Source: Chengkuizengella sp. SCS-71B (lineage in GTDB: Bacteria; Bacillota; Bacilli; Paenibacillales; KCTC-33759). Taken from it: a stretch of 64,000 nucleotides of DNA. Position 1 is the first letter of the stretch; every line of letters begins with the position of its first letter. Shown one piece after another: positions 9,201-18,417 of this stretch. The position numbers and the translations under genes were made by a program. Below the pieces are notes generated by a model that saw only the letters and a list, made by a program, of their open reading frames with translations, was not told the DNA's origin and did not search any database. The stretch spans positions 2,278,501 to 2,342,500 of the forward strand of contig NZ_JAZHSH010000001.1 of NCBI RefSeq assembly GCF_040100845.1, written 5' to 3'.

Positions 9201-9350
9201 CTGCAAGTAGTTGTTGAAAAGTTTAAATCTATGTTAAAAGAAAATTTACTAATGCGAGATTTAGTGATCAAGGATCATCTTTCAGAGGGAAAAGAAATTA
9301 ACATTGGTAATAATAAAGCATCTATTCAATTAATACCAATTATTAATTAG
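6252..9350 (+). CDS. ileS: Isoleucyl-tRNA synthetase, long (type 2, eukaryote-like) form
   Basis: Charges tRNA-Ile with isoleucine in the cytoplasm. The HIGH-type motif is PHVGH (residues 53-57) and KMSKS is at 590-594, with a class I Rossmann core, the [11 protein letters not shown] editing-domain motif and a CWRC pair near residue 390. At 1032 residues, with [19 protein letters not shown] after the active site, it fits the eukaryote-like type 2 group and not the roughly 920-residue type of Bacillus subtilis. Type 2 enzymes are generally much less sensitive to mupirocin, and in Bacilli they can be the sole or a second copy. Resistance here is inferred. An AGGAG site precedes the ATG, and a T-box leader sits directly upstream. 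Confidence 0.95.
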   Translation: MKRENIKETVQQREERVRKHWSKENTFKKSIDNREGKPSFVFYEGPPTANGLPHVGHALGRTIKDVVARYKTMTGHQVMRKAGWDTHGLPVELGVEKELGISGKNEIENYGVEAFIEKCKESVFKYEKHWRDFTEQLGYWVDMDNPYVTLENEYIESIWYILGTVHEKGLLNKGHRVSPYCPSCQTSLSSHEVAQGYKMIKDLTATVKFKIQNRDNEYFLGWTTTPWTLPANVALAVHPAMRYVRAKVDNEVFIVAESLADSVLKKNYEILSVHLGSELKGFSYIPPFDFVKVEVGHKVVEADYVTEDSGTGIVHIAPAYGEDDYKVVQDHHFSFVNVVNEKGQYTDEVPNFEGRFVKDCDVDIVRYLAEKGLLFSKEKYEHNYPHCWRCDSPLLYYANESWFIKTTALKEQFIQNNEKVTWHPEHIKYGRFGKFLEQMVDWNISRKRYWGTPLNVWQCDQCNHQYAPKSIEELKNLSITPLNETVELHKPYVDQVKLRCSHCGDTMTRTDEVIDVWFDSGSMPFAQTHYPFENNSRFKKQYPADVVIEGIDQTRGWFYSLLAVSTLFTGESPYKRVLSLGHILDENGQKMSKSKGNALDPVDLIQKYGADSLRWALLVDSAPWNPKRFSERVVQEAKSKLVDTLGNVYSFYDLYAKLDGYDSNRQYTVKKNKLDNWVLSRLHSTVKTACENLEHYHFTNAAREVAKLLDEISNWYVRRSRDRFWSNEMTAEKVAAYETLYEVLTKTSQLLAPLTPFIAEDVYSNLTGKSVHLSEYPNYDEKVINIQLEKEMEAVLQVVELGRSIRNTLSLKVKQPLASLSILSNNKDMNWQPYQDIIMDELNVKSFQEIDDEEKFASIHLKLDFKKSARKFGKLSNVVNKWLQQLNQEESNLLIESGFLNMETSLEKVKVSLEDVIVEKVAKEGYSSASNGEYTVTLDVALTDDLLQEGMARELIRSIQDYRKKLNLPINMHIDIEISADEELQVVVEKFKSMLKENLLMRDLVIKDHLSEGKEINIGNNKASIQLIPIIN

Positions 9351-9370
9351 TAGTTCCCTTAAACCCCAAA

Positions 9371-9413
9371 GCGCCTGATTTGATCTATCTATTTATCAAA
9401 TCAGGTGTTTTTT
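9371..9413 (+). terminator. Terminator after ileS
   Basis: CCTGATTTGAT (9374-9384) pairs exactly with ATCAAATCAGG (9395-9405), followed by TGTTTTTT. Confidence 0.9.
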
Positions 9414-9730
9414 CATAACTTAAGGATTTATAAAATTTCAAATTCTAAGTTTCAACAAAAACTACCTCTAAAGAAAACTCGATGATTGGCAAGTCTAGAC
9501 GAAGGCAGAATCGTTAGTTGCCCTTATACTATCTACTTTTTAATTATTTACCTCCTCGAGAGACTCCGATAGGAGTTTTTGTTCTATTTGAATGGACTGT
9601 CATTGCATCATGAATGATTAAAAGTTTCTGATTAGGGAGATAATGGGTGTGAATTTAGTCAAGAATTGCCTATAAGAGTGAACTATAAAAGCACCTAAAT
9701 TTTGAAAATTTCAAATTGGAGTGAATGAAT
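9414..9730. other. Intergenic region before fumC
   Basis: No gene seen. A short hairpin, ACTCC (9563-9567) with GGAGT (9572-9576), followed by Ts could be a second weak terminator. I see no clear promoter with good spacing for fumC. Confidence 0.4.
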
Positions 9731-11116
9731 ATGAATTACAGAATCGAAAAAGATTCCATGGGAGAGATTAAAGTGCCTTTAGATAAATTATGGGGATCTC
9801 AAACTCAACGAAGTAGAGAAAACTTTAATATTGGCACTGAATTAATGCCACTTGAACTCATAAGGGCATTCATTATTCTAAAAAAAAGTGCAGCTATTTC
9901 TAATCATAAATTAGGAAACCTTTCAAAAGAAAAGGTAGAAGCAATTTATCAAACATGTGATGAAATCTTATCAGGTAAGTGGGATGATCAATTTCCGCTT
10001 GTCGTTTGGCAAACTGGAAGTGGGACTCAAACAAATATGAATGTAAATGAAGTCATTGCTAATAGAGGTAATCAACTATTACAACAAAAAGAAAATGAAG
10101 ATATTCTTCATCCAAATGATGACGTAAATCGATCACAAAGTTCAAATGATACGTTTCCTACAGCGCTTCATATCGCAAGTGTAGTTGAAATTGAAAATAA
10201 ATTATTACCTGCATTATCTGAACTTAAAAATACTTTAAAGCATAAGGTTAATGAGTTTGAAAATGTAGTTAAAATAGGACGTACACACCTTCAAGACGCT
10301 ACACCATTAACTTTGGGACAAGAAATTAGCGGATGGCATCATATGATCGAAAAAGATGAAAGGATGATCAATGAAAGTACAATGTACTTAAAAGAACTTG
10401 CAATTGGTGGGACGGCCGTTGGAACAGGATTAAATGCACATCCTCAGTTTGGAGATATGGTTGCAAAAGAAATAAGCGAAATGCTCAATTCTGATTTTAC
10501 CTCTGCATCAAACAAGTTTCATGCATTAACAAGTCATGATCAAATGGTTTACGTACATGGAGCTTTGAAAGCACTAGCAGCTGATTTAATGAAGATAGCA
10601 AATGATGTAAGGTGGTTAGCAAGTGGACCTCGATGTGGGATTGGTGAAATTACCATTCCTGAAAATGAACCTGGAAGCTCTATTATGCCAGGAAAAGTAA
10701 ATCCAACCCAATGTGAAGCTTTGACAATGGTTGCTGCTCAAGTGATTGGAAACGATGTAACGATTGGAATAGCAGCTAGTCAAGGAAATTTCGAATTAAA
10801 TGTATTTAAACCGGTGATTATATATAATTTTCTTCAATCTGTAAGATTGTTGACAGACTCTATCCGCAGCTTTAACGAAAAGTGTGTGATAGGTATTGAA
10901 CCCAATGCTGAAAAAATCCAAAACTATTTGCAAAATTCCCTAATGTTAGTTACAGCTTTAAATCCACATATAGGGTATGATAATTCAGCCAAAATTGCAA
11001 AACTTGCTCATAAAGAAGGGATCACTTTAAAGGAGGCAGCTATTAAGTCAGGATTATTAACTGAAAATGAATTTAATAAGTTTGTTAATCCTCGAAACAT
11101 GATTTCACCTAAATAA
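9731..11116 (+). CDS. fumC: Fumarate hydratase, class II
   Basis: Reversible hydration of fumarate to L-malate in the TCA cycle, a cytoplasmic homotetramer of the fumarase/aspartase superfamily. The superfamily signature [11 protein letters not shown] is at about residue 317 counted from an ATG at 9725. [14 protein letters not shown] and the catalytic-region [13 protein letters not shown] are also present and distinguish fumarase. Length of about 461 residues is normal. Of the two ATGs at 9725 and 9731 the second is favoured: the TTGGAG site is only 3 bases from the first and 9 from the second. No neighbouring TCA genes are present. Confidence 0.95.
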   Translation: MNYRIEKDSMGEIKVPLDKLWGSQTQRSRENFNIGTELMPLELIRAFIILKKSAAISNHKLGNLSKEKVEAIYQTCDEILSGKWDDQFPLVVWQTGSGTQTNMNVNEVIANRGNQLLQQKENEDILHPNDDVNRSQSSNDTFPTALHIASVVEIENKLLPALSELKNTLKHKVNEFENVVKIGRTHLQDATPLTLGQEISGWHHMIEKDERMINESTMYLKELAIGGTAVGTGLNAHPQFGDMVAKEISEMLNSDFTSASNKFHALTSHDQMVYVHGALKALAADLMKIANDVRWLASGPRCGIGEITIPENEPGSSIMPGKVNPTQCEALTMVAAQVIGNDVTIGIAASQGNFELNVFKPVIIYNFLQSVRLLTDSIRSFNEKCVIGIEPNAEKIQNYLQNSLMLVTALNPHIGYDNSAKIAKLAHKEGITLKEAAIKSGLLTENEFNKFVNPRNMISPK

Positions 11117-11284
11117 AGGTAGAATATCATAAAGTTACTTAAATGAGCACAAAGTACTCCATAGTAGTCTGCATAATTTAAATCTGATAGAATATTTATC
11201 ATAATGGATTTTCAGTTTAATGAAACAGATAGGAGTGTGTATATTTGATGAGTATTAACTTTGGTTTCGTTCAGGATTCAGCCT

Positions 11285-11322
11285 CATGCAAAGCCTAGTA
11301 TTGGAAGGCGATACTTTGCATG
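11285..11322 (+). promoter_or_regulatory. Hairpin in the leader of the CD3324-type gene
   Basis: CATGCAAAG (11285-11293) pairs exactly with CTTTGCATG (11314-11322) across a 20-base loop that contains GGCGATA. A matching ATATCGC follows at about 11335-11341, so an alternative fold is possible. It lies 100-140 bp before the gene start in an otherwise empty 300-bp leader. Function unknown. Confidence 0.4.
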
Positions 11323-11424
11323 GGGTGATATTTAATATCGCTTAGGTAATAGGATATCATTTCTGATATGTATGGCTTTGCACCTTATATTTTATTGAAA
11401 AATATAAATAAGGGGCGAGCAGAA

Positions 11425-11691
11425 ATGAAAAGTGTGAAAGCAAATGAAATATTACCCGAAGAACTTCTAATAGAACTTCAAAAGTATGTTCAAGGAGAAA
11501 TGTTATATATACCTAAATCCAAAAATAATTATCAAAAATGGGGTACACTTTCTGGTGGAAGAAAAGCAATTGATGAAAGGAATGCAACCCTTAAGCATGA
11601 ATTTAAAAAGGGGAGAAGCATTAGTCAATTAGCTGATGAATATTTTCTTTCTACAGAAACCATTAAAAAAATTGTATATTCAAAAAATTAG
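11425..11691 (+). CDS. CD3324-type small HTH protein
   Basis: Small DNA-binding-like protein of the CD3324 family, related to the C-terminal part of Mor transcription activators. Typical parts are EILPEELLIELQKYVQGEM and YIPK at the N-terminus, a basic middle (KKGRSISQLADEYFLS) and a terminal recognition-like helix (TETIKKIVYSKN). The start at 11425 follows AAGGGGCGAGCAG and gives 88 residues, the family length. A longer frame from 11368 lacks a ribosome binding site. Its target is unknown. It is followed by a very strong terminator. Confidence 0.8.
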   Translation: MKSVKANEILPEELLIELQKYVQGEMLYIPKSKNNYQKWGTLSGGRKAIDERNATLKHEFKKGRSISQLADEYFLSTETIKKIVYSKN

Positions 11692-11692
11692 T

Positions 11693-11730
11693 AAACACTG
11701 ATCATCTTTATTCAAAGATGATCAGTGTTT
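11693..11730. terminator. Strong bidirectional terminator between convergent genes
   Basis: A perfect 17-bp stem (11693-11709 with 11714-11730) around an ATTC loop. It ends the small HTH gene on the plus strand and, with TTTTTTG a few bases beyond on the other side, the ger operon on the minus strand. Confidence 0.9.
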
Positions 11731-11753
11731 AAGATAGCCCTCTCTTAAGTTTC

Positions 11754-12842
11754 TCATTTAAACTTACTCATATTTCTTATTTTCATAGTAACATCAGTAG
11801 TGAAGTTAATCTTAGGATATACTTCATCCCAATTTAAATTTTTCCATTCCTCATAAGATAAGCTATTTCTAATAGACTCACCTACCCCTATAGTATCTAC
11901 TTTATGTTTTTGGAGAAAAGAAAGCATTCCTTTCATTTCACTACTTAAAATTGTATTAACTTTACTTTCTATCTCTTTTTGCACACTATCTTTGCTTAAT
12001 GTTTGATCCCCTGAGTATCCTTCCAAACTGCCAGTTAGATGAAGTTCAAAATTAACAGTAAAGTTGTTTTTATTTTCCTTAGAAACTTTAATTTTGTGTT
12101 TAGTACATACATAGGATAAGTGAATATTTTCTTTTTTGCCCCCAAGTTCTATTTCAAGATCAACTACTCCTTCTTTAAACTCTTTACTTAACAAAAATAT
12201 AAATATCGCTTTTTCTTTTGAAATTGAAGTTATCATCCGATCGTCTTTAAAAAGAGCAATACCTTCTAGAACAATATTCTTTTTTGTGCTAAATATCATG
12301 GGTAAATAGGGATCGATTCCATCATCATAATATGATCTTGCAAACTGCAATAGGTTGACAGAAGGATAAACGTCTTCTTCATCCAATCTTTCTAACATTG
12401 TTTGAATATAAGACCCTGTATTCGGTTCTTTTTTTAATTGTGTAACCAATACATCTTTAGCAGTTCCTTTAGCAACTGCTAGGTACACTAGTGGACCAAT
12501 CGAAGGGTCACGAAGAAAAGATAATATAATTGGAAAAATGCCATCCTTAGCTAATTGCTCTCCGAATAAACTAATCCGTAATTGACCATTTACTACCTCT
12601 CTTTTTGTTTGTGACATCAGCTCAATATCTGCATTCATTAATGAATCAGCATTTGCATGTAAATATTCGAAAACATCAGTTTCTGACGGAATCTGATACA
12701 TTGTAGTGATATCAAAATGCTTACCCTCATCTTCAGAAGCGTCAAAACCGACTCCACTAAGCATTGCTAAATCATCAATACCATAATTACTCATACAGCC
12801 AGTTAATAAAAATATAAAAATTATATTTAATACTCTAATCAT
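11754..12842 (-). CDS. Spore germination protein, GerC-family lipoprotein
   Basis: C subunit of a nutrient germinant receptor, lipid-anchored to the outer face of the spore inner membrane. The signal peptide ends in the lipobox LLTGC (Cys at 16). MLSGVGFDASEDE near the N-terminus and the central block of alternating beta/alpha segments match the GerXC family. 362 residues is the usual size. It is the last gene of the gerABC operon, starting 6 bp after gerB with GAGGGTG as ribosome binding site. The germinant cannot be told from sequence. Confidence 0.93.
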   Translation of the reverse strand: MIRVLNIIFIFLLTGCMSNYGIDDLAMLSGVGFDASEDEGKHFDITTMYQIPSETDVFEYLHANADSLMNADIELMSQTKREVVNGQLRISLFGEQLAKDGIFPIILSFLRDPSIGPLVYLAVAKGTAKDVLVTQLKKEPNTGSYIQTMLERLDEEDVYPSVNLLQFARSYYDDGIDPYLPMIFSTKKNIVLEGIALFKDDRMITSISKEKAIFIFLLSKEFKEGVVDLEIELGGKKENIHLSYVCTKHKIKVSKENKNNFTVNFELHLTGSLEGYSGDQTLSKDSVQKEIESKVNTILSSEMKGMLSFLQKHKVDTIGVGESIRNSLSYEEWKNLNWDEVYPKINFTTDVTMKIRNMSKFK

Positions 12843-12848
12843 AAATTT

Positions 12849-13940
12849 TCACCCTCTTTTCACCCTTTTTCTTTTTATAGTTGTAATGCCAATGATAAAC
12901 AAAAGGATGATTGGTAAACCCATAGCAATGATTGCCTCTGCTCTTCCAATCCATTTTAACCAGTTCTCAACATCCAATAAAAATTTAGGAATATATGAAA
13001 TACCAAAAGAAATGATGATTAGGATAATAATCGATACTTTTGGCTTTAGTTGAGGTATTGAATATCTAAAGACTTGATCACCCGCCCAATAAAACATAAC
13101 AACAGTGATTAGTGCTTTCAATGAGAAAAGACTAAATATGAAGCTTTCAATTCTTTCAATAAAAGGAAATTCTAAATACTCAAATAGAGTTAAAACTGGA
13201 AAAGTCTCGTTTTTTAATTGATCAAAGCTTAAAACACCAAAGGCTATGAAGCAAATCGGTACATATATTATAAATGTCGTAAATAAATTCCCGTAGAACA
13301 TCGCTTTTATAGATGATCGAGATCTTAAAATGTAAGGAAATATAAGGATGATAATCTCATATCCTAAATAAGCAGTTAGAAGTTCCATCCCTTGAGCTAA
13401 TATTTCTTTTTCCCCTTTAAAAATAAATGGTGTTAATCGAGTTAATTTAAATTCCTCAACATAAAGAGCCATTAAAAAAACGGTCCAAATTGTCATAAAG
13501 AAAAAAATAATGGTTGTTTTTCCAATTTGATATAGCCCTTTACTCACAAGCAAGTAAACAAAAATTAACATAAACAATACATACACAGTGGGAGATAATT
13601 CAGGGAAATATAACATTCGAAATAACAACCCGAAATCCTTTCCAATTAAAATGCCAAGTACACACCATAACAATGCTAAACAAAGAAAAAATGGCCGCAA
13701 TAGAAATTTTGGAATCAAGTCTTCAAAAATCTCAAATATAGATCTTCCCTTACCGAAATGGAAAACCATCGCGATAAACATGATATTGATCATTGGAAAA
13801 ATTGACATTATAGCAACTCCAATCCATCCATTTGTCCCAAATGCACCTGCTGCTATCCTTGGTAAGCTAAATAATGTTATTCCTGATTGAATCATGTATA
13901 TAAGGATAGTAATTTGAAAAGGATGGAGTTTCTCCTTCAT
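12849..13940 (-). CDS. Spore germination protein, GerB-family permease
   Basis: B subunit of a germinant receptor, related to amino-acid/polyamine/organocation transporters and thought to bind the germinant in the spore inner membrane. About ten hydrophobic segments can be seen from residue 8 to 355. The N-terminal HPFQITILIYMIQSGITLFSLPR block and the helix-break region GAFGTNGW are typical. 363 residues. It lies between gerA (11 bp gap) and gerC (6 bp gap), so the three subunits are made together in the forespore. Confidence 0.93.
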   Translation of the reverse strand: MKEKLHPFQITILIYMIQSGITLFSLPRIAAGAFGTNGWIGVAIMSIFPMINIMFIAMVFHFGKGRSIFEIFEDLIPKFLLRPFFLCLALLWCVLGILIGKDFGLLFRMLYFPELSPTVYVLFMLIFVYLLVSKGLYQIGKTTIIFFFMTIWTVFLMALYVEEFKLTRLTPFIFKGEKEILAQGMELLTAYLGYEIIILIFPYILRSRSSIKAMFYGNLFTTFIIYVPICFIAFGVLSFDQLKNETFPVLTLFEYLEFPFIERIESFIFSLFSLKALITVVMFYWAGDQVFRYSIPQLKPKVSIIILIIISFGISYIPKFLLDVENWLKWIGRAEAIIAMGLPIILLFIIGITTIKRKRVKRG

Positions 13941-13951
13941 CGTAGATCCCC

Positions 13952-15427
13952 CTAACGTTGATTCTTTTTAGAAGTATTTCTCTGTTTACTTATATTAGAC
14001 TCATTATTTAAAGTTGAGAAAGGAGCACGAATTAATGTGTCTAACCAATTAGACGGATGTGTTGGTGAGATCGGCGATAGGTATGGAGCTTTTAAGCTTG
14101 TAAGGCTAGTAAGTGAATAAACTAAAAAACCAAAAGCAATACAAATTCCCAAATTACCAAGAAAACCAGCCATTATAATAAATCCAAATCGAATGATTCG
14201 TACTGAACTACTCATTACATAACTAGGAATGACAAAGGATGCAATTGCAGAAACGGCAACAAAAATAATTAAGATATTACTTGTAATACCTGCTTCAACG
14301 GAAGCTGAGCCGATAACAATCCCTCCAACAATCCCAATAGTTTGTCCAACTTTTGTTGGCAGTCGTGCTCCCGCTTCTCTTAACAACTCAATGGTAATCT
14401 CCATAATAAGCGCTTCTATGATAGGAGGAAAAGGAACATTACTTCTAGATTTAATTAAACTAGGTAATAGTAAATCAGGTACCATTGCATAATGAAATGT
14501 AGTAATGGATACATACAATGCCGTAAGAGTCACTGTAATTAAAAATGCAAATAATCTAAATATTCTAATCAATGATCCTGTGAGCCAACGTTGATTGTAG
14601 TCATCAGGCGAATGTACAAAATCAAAGAAAGTTGCTGGTACACTAAAAGCATATGGACTATTGCTCATGAGTCCAATAATTTTACCTTCGGTTAGTTTAG
14701 AAGACATTACATCTGGACGTTCAGTTGTAAAAATCTGAGGAAAAGGGGAAGTAGGGTACTCCTCAATTAATTGAACTAACATATTCACATCATAAATGGC
14801 ATCAATTTTAATGTTTTCCATTCTATTTTTAAGATCATTTACCAAATCTATTTTTGCAAGATCCTCAATATATAAAATATACACCGTGTTTTTTGTTATT
14901 TTCCCAATAGAATATTTTAAAACCTTCAATTTAGAGCTTTTTACTCTTCTTCTAATAAGAGATAAATTTGTATTTATATCTTCATTAAAGGCATCATGTG
15001 AACCTGTGATAATGGTTTCAGATTCTGCTGTCTGTATTGATCGTGTTTGTAAGTCAATAGCGGCAAATATATAAGTTTGATTTTTATGGAAAATAATTAT
15101 ATTCCCTGCTAGAAGTGCATTCACTACTTCTTTGCTATCGTTGCTAGCTTGAAATTGACTATGTGAAAGAAATGCCACAATATCTTTCTCATCTAATTTG
15201 TCAATCTTTGAAAAAAGAAATTTTTCAAAAATATCTTTTGCAATCATATATTCAAAATACATTAATTGAACGTGAATCCGAGGATACTCTTTCTTTGTAA
15301 TATCAGCACATTTTGAAAATTCTTCTTCAATGTAAGAGTATGTAGGTTTTTGATGTTTTTGGTTTTCTTTATATTTAGAATTAGCTTGTAAGTCATTAAA
15401 AAAGAATTTTTTAAGTAATTTAAGCAA
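13952..15427 (-). CDS. Spore germination protein, GerA-family
   Basis: A subunit of a germinant receptor. A hydrophilic N-terminal half (about residues 1-240) precedes a membrane region with about five segments. The family hallmarks PDVMSSKLTEGKIIGLMSNSP-like region and the RREGARLP-type turn (here LREAGARLPTKVGQTIGIVGG) are present. 491 residues. It starts with TTG, after a GAGGTGATC site. It is the first gene of the operon and is preceded at 15490-15520 by a sigma-G-like promoter. This places expression in the forespore late in sporulation. Confidence 0.95.
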   Translation of the reverse strand: MLKLLKKFFFNDLQANSKYKENQKHQKPTYSYIEEEFSKCADITKKEYPRIHVQLMYFEYMIAKDIFEKFLFSKIDKLDEKDIVAFLSHSQFQASNDSKEVVNALLAGNIIIFHKNQTYIFAAIDLQTRSIQTAESETIITGSHDAFNEDINTNLSLIRRRVKSSKLKVLKYSIGKITKNTVYILYIEDLAKIDLVNDLKNRMENIKIDAIYDVNMLVQLIEEYPTSPFPQIFTTERPDVMSSKLTEGKIIGLMSNSPYAFSVPATFFDFVHSPDDYNQRWLTGSLIRIFRLFAFLITVTLTALYVSITTFHYAMVPDLLLPSLIKSRSNVPFPPIIEALIMEITIELLREAGARLPTKVGQTIGIVGGIVIGSASVEAGITSNILIIFVAVSAIASFVIPSYVMSSSVRIIRFGFIIMAGFLGNLGICIAFGFLVYSLTSLTSLKAPYLSPISPTHPSNWLDTLIRAPFSTLNNESNISKQRNTSKKNQR

Positions 15428-15489
15428 GAGATCACCTCAATTTTGTTGATTTTACAAAATTTTCATTAAGAAGAACATGCTTTGTTAAG

Positions 15490-15520
15490 TAGTATGAGCA
15501 ATTGTATCATTCTCAATTCA
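15490..15520 (-). promoter_or_regulatory. Sigma-G-like promoter of the ger operon
   Basis: Read on the minus strand: TGAATT (15520-15515), an 18-bp spacer, then CATACTA (15496-15490), essentially the sigma-G consensus. The leader to the TTG start of gerA would be about 55 bases. Confidence 0.8.
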
Positions 15521-15633
15521 TTTATTCTTACCCTAGCGGAAATGATCACAGGCGGAAGCAAACCCATTTGGAATAACTATAGGTAGGATTTTCCCTTCAT
15601 CAAACTAAAGCGTTTTGTCTTTGCAGTACATTC

Positions 15634-15662
15634 TTGAGAAGAACACCATATTTTACTATTAT
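15634..15662 (+). promoter_or_regulatory. Sigma-A-type promoter of the homogentisate operon
   Basis: TTGAGA (15634-15639), a 17-bp spacer and TATTAT (15657-15662), about 45 bp before the hpd start. Confidence 0.65.
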
Positions 15663-15705
15663 AAAATTGTGAATAATTAAAATTTTTATTAATGGGGGCT
15701 TTTCA

Positions 15706-16821
15706 ATGGAGAAACAAGTATTTGAAAGTCAAGTAGATCTTGAACAATTTTTCCCTGTCAGTAATGTAGACTATATTGAGTTTTATGTAGGAAACGCAAA
15801 ACAAGCTTGTCATTATTTTTGTAAAACTTTTGGTTTTGAGGTTATTGCTTATTCTGGATTAGAAACAGGTAATCGAGAAACGGTATCATATGTTATACAA
15901 CAAAATAATATTCGCTATATTCTAACTGGGTCATTAAAAGAAACAAGTCATGTTACTTCGTTTGTTAAAAAACATGGTGATGGGGTTAAAGACGTAGCTT
16001 TAGTCGTTGATAATGTTGAAAGCGCTTATACTGAAGCAGTTAAACGTGGCGCCATTGAAATTTTACCTCCAACAACATTGAAAGATGATAATGGATCAAT
16101 AAAAAAGGCGATTATCGGTACTTATGGTGACACCATTCATAGTTTAATCGAGCGCACCAACTATAATGGAATGTTTTTGCCAGGTTATGAACCAATTAGC
16201 ATGAACATTCCATACGAGAGTACAGGTTTAGTAGCTGTTGATCACGTAGTAGGAAACGTAGAAGAAATGGATGAATGGGTAAGTTATTATGAGAATGTCA
16301 TGGGCTTTAAACAGCTCCTTCATTTTGATGATGACGATATTAGTACGGAATATTCTGCACTCATGTCAAAAGTTATGACGAATGGAGGTAGAATAAAATT
16401 CCCAATTAATGAACCTGCCGAAGGCAAGCGAAAGTCACAAATACAGGAATATTTAGAATTTAATAATGGGGCAGGGGTACAGCATATCGCTCTATTAACT
16501 GAAGATATTATAAAAACGGTTTCATTATTAAGAAAAAATGGTGTAGAATTTTTAGACACACCAGATTCGTATTATGATATGTTATCTGAGCGTGTTGGGA
16601 AAATTGATGAGGAAGTGGAGAAACTTAAGCAATTAAAAATATTAGTTGATCGTGATGATGAAGGATATTTACTACAAATTTTCACAAAACCTATTGTAGA
16701 TCGTCCTACATTGTTTATTGAGGTCATTCAACGAAAAGGTGCTAAAGGTTTTGGTGAAGGTAATTTTAAGGCATTGTTTGAATCAATTGAACGTGAGCAA
16801 GCTAGAAGAGGTAATTTATAG
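15706..16821 (+). CDS. hpd: 4-hydroxyphenylpyruvate dioxygenase
   Basis: Non-haem Fe(II) enzyme converting 4-hydroxyphenylpyruvate, made by tyrosine transamination, to homogentisate. It has two VOC domains, with the iron triad where expected in the second: His180 (AVDH), His260 (GVQH) and Glu339 (FIEVIQRKG). The C-terminal gate GAKGFGEGNFKALFESIE is conserved. 371 residues is the usual length. Start ATG after GGGGGC. First gene of a four-gene catabolic operon with FAH-family hydrolase and homogentisate dioxygenase. Confidence 0.95.
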   Translation: MEKQVFESQVDLEQFFPVSNVDYIEFYVGNAKQACHYFCKTFGFEVIAYSGLETGNRETVSYVIQQNNIRYILTGSLKETSHVTSFVKKHGDGVKDVALVVDNVESAYTEAVKRGAIEILPPTTLKDDNGSIKKAIIGTYGDTIHSLIERTNYNGMFLPGYEPISMNIPYESTGLVAVDHVVGNVEEMDEWVSYYENVMGFKQLLHFDDDDISTEYSALMSKVMTNGGRIKFPINEPAEGKRKSQIQEYLEFNNGAGVQHIALLTEDIIKTVSLLRKNGVEFLDTPDSYYDMLSERVGKIDEEVEKLKQLKILVDRDDEGYLLQIFTKPIVDRPTLFIEVIQRKGAKGFGEGNFKALFESIEREQARRGNL

Positions 16822-16871
16822 ATACCCAGAATTCCTATAATCTACGTTTGAAAATGTGGAGGTGATACATT

Positions 16872-17498
16872 TTGATTATTGAACCCAGAACGATACCCTG
16901 GCAAGATGCTTATAAGTTATTAATTGGATCAGTCTTACCACGACCTATTGCATTTGTATCCACCGTTGATCGTGAGGGTCGTGCAAATCTTGCACCATTT
17001 AGTTTTTTTACATGTATAAGCGCTGATCCGATGCTCATTTGTTTTGCTCCAATGGTTCGAGGTAGTGATGGAGCCAAAAAGGATACGTTAAAAAATATAG
17101 AAGCAACTGAGCAATTCATTATAAATATTGTAAGTGAAAATATCATTAATCAAGTAAATGAATGTGCAACAGAATATTCTTATGAAGTAGATGAGTTTAT
17201 AGTTTCTGGGTTAGAAAAAGAGGCTGGACACAAAGTGAATGTACCCCGAGTGAAAGAAAGCCAAGTTCACTTGGAATGTACACTGCATGAATTACACAAT
17301 TACGGGTCTCATCCTGGTTCAGGTAGCTTAGTTGTTGGCAAGGTTGAGCTTATAAATGTCGCGGATCACTTATATGAAGATGGGAAAATAAATACTAGTA
17401 AATTAAATCCTATTGGAAGACTAGCTGGTCAATCATATACAAGAGCGATAAGTGACACTTTTATTTTAAATAGAAAAAAAAGTGGTGATTCAAAGTGA
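16872..17498 (+). CDS. Flavin reductase-like (DIM6/NTAB) flavoprotein in the homogentisate operon
   Basis: FMN-binding split-barrel protein of the flavin-reductase-like family. LLIGSVLPRPIAFVSTVD and the following NLAPFSFFTCISADP are the flavin-binding hallmarks. 208 residues. It starts with TTG behind a perfect GGAGGTGAT and ends overlapping the next gene by 4 bases (GTGA), so translation is coupled. Its role in this pathway is unclear: it may supply reduced flavin or act on a pathway intermediate. The operon has no recognisable maleylacetoacetate isomerase. Confidence 0.85.
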   Translation: MIIEPRTIPWQDAYKLLIGSVLPRPIAFVSTVDREGRANLAPFSFFTCISADPMLICFAPMVRGSDGAKKDTLKNIEATEQFIINIVSENIINQVNECATEYSYEVDEFIVSGLEKEAGHKVNVPRVKESQVHLECTLHELHNYGSHPGSGSLVVGKVELINVADHLYEDGKINTSKLNPIGRLAGQSYTRAISDTFILNRKKSGDSK

Positions 17499-18403
17499 GA
17501 TATGTCACCTTTCTTACAGAAACAGGAGATATGCGAGCAGGTTGGTTAAATGGGGACAAAATCATTGACATGAATATTGCTAGTGATGGGAAACTTCCTA
17601 ATGATTTACTTACTTTTATTGATAAATATGACACATATTATACTCTAATTGAGAATATACAAGCTCATGAGGAATCTATTCATGCATTAGAAAATGTTAC
17701 ACTTTGTGCCCCGTTACCTCACCCACCTAGTGTTCGTGACTTTTATGCTTTTGAAGAACATGTAAAAACGGCTAGAGCTAAACGTGGTTTGACTGTTATT
17801 CCTGAATGGTATGAGATGCCAGTATTTTATTTTACAAACCACAAAGCAATAACAGGACCTGAACAATCAATTGAAAAACCGAAGAACTGTTCCTGCTTAG
17901 ACTTTGAGCTTGAACTTGCTTGTGTAATTGGTAAAAAAGGAAAAAACATTACAGTCGATCAAGCAGAGAAGTATATATTGGGGTATACAATCATGAACGA
18001 TTGGAGTGCACGTGACATACAGGCAAAGGAAATGAAGGTAGGTTTAGGTCCAGCAAAAGGTAAAGACTTTGCCACCTCAATCGGTCCATTTATAGCGACT
18101 TCGGATGAACTAGAGCAATATAAGGTTGGAGATCGTTATCAATTAGAAATGACTGCATCGGTAAATGGTAAGCCATTATCTAAGGGAAATTTCCAGAGTA
18201 TTTATTACTCCTTTGCAGAAATGATCGAACGTGCTTCTCAAAATGTAACATTGTACCCTGGTGATATCATCGGCTCAGGTACTGTAGGCAGTGGATGTAT
18301 ATTAGAGTTAGGTACTGATGTACACCGGTGGTTGGAACCGGGTGATGTGGTTGAACTTGAAATTACAGGGCTTGGAGTATTGCGAAATAAAATAGTTGAG
18401 TAA
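17495..18403 (+). CDS. Fumarylacetoacetate hydrolase-family protein
   Basis: Predicted to cleave fumarylacetoacetate, or a related acylpyruvate, to fumarate and acetoacetate, the last step of tyrosine degradation. The FAH fold follows a short N-terminal domain. The metal-binding acidic residues are visible as Glu138 and Glu140 (DFELEL) and Asp169 (NDWSARDIQ), and GTVGSGC near the C-terminus is typical. 302 residues. It starts with GTG inside the end of the preceding gene and ends 14 bp before the dioxygenase gene. The operon partners make homogentisate-pathway hydrolase the best call. Maleylacetoacetate hydrolase is possible. Confidence 0.88.
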   Translation: MRYVTFLTETGDMRAGWLNGDKIIDMNIASDGKLPNDLLTFIDKYDTYYTLIENIQAHEESIHALENVTLCAPLPHPPSVRDFYAFEEHVKTARAKRGLTVIPEWYEMPVFYFTNHKAITGPEQSIEKPKNCSCLDFELELACVIGKKGKNITVDQAEKYILGYTIMNDWSARDIQAKEMKVGLGPAKGKDFATSIGPFIATSDELEQYKVGDRYQLEMTASVNGKPLSKGNFQSIYYSFAEMIERASQNVTLYPGDIIGSGTVGSGCILELGTDVHRWLEPGDVVELEITGLGVLRNKIVE

Positions 18404-18417
18404 GGGGGAGGGGTACA

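Noticed and set aside
14229-15074. Plus-strand frames inside gerA
   Set aside because: Shadows of the strongly supported gerA coding sequence on the other strand.
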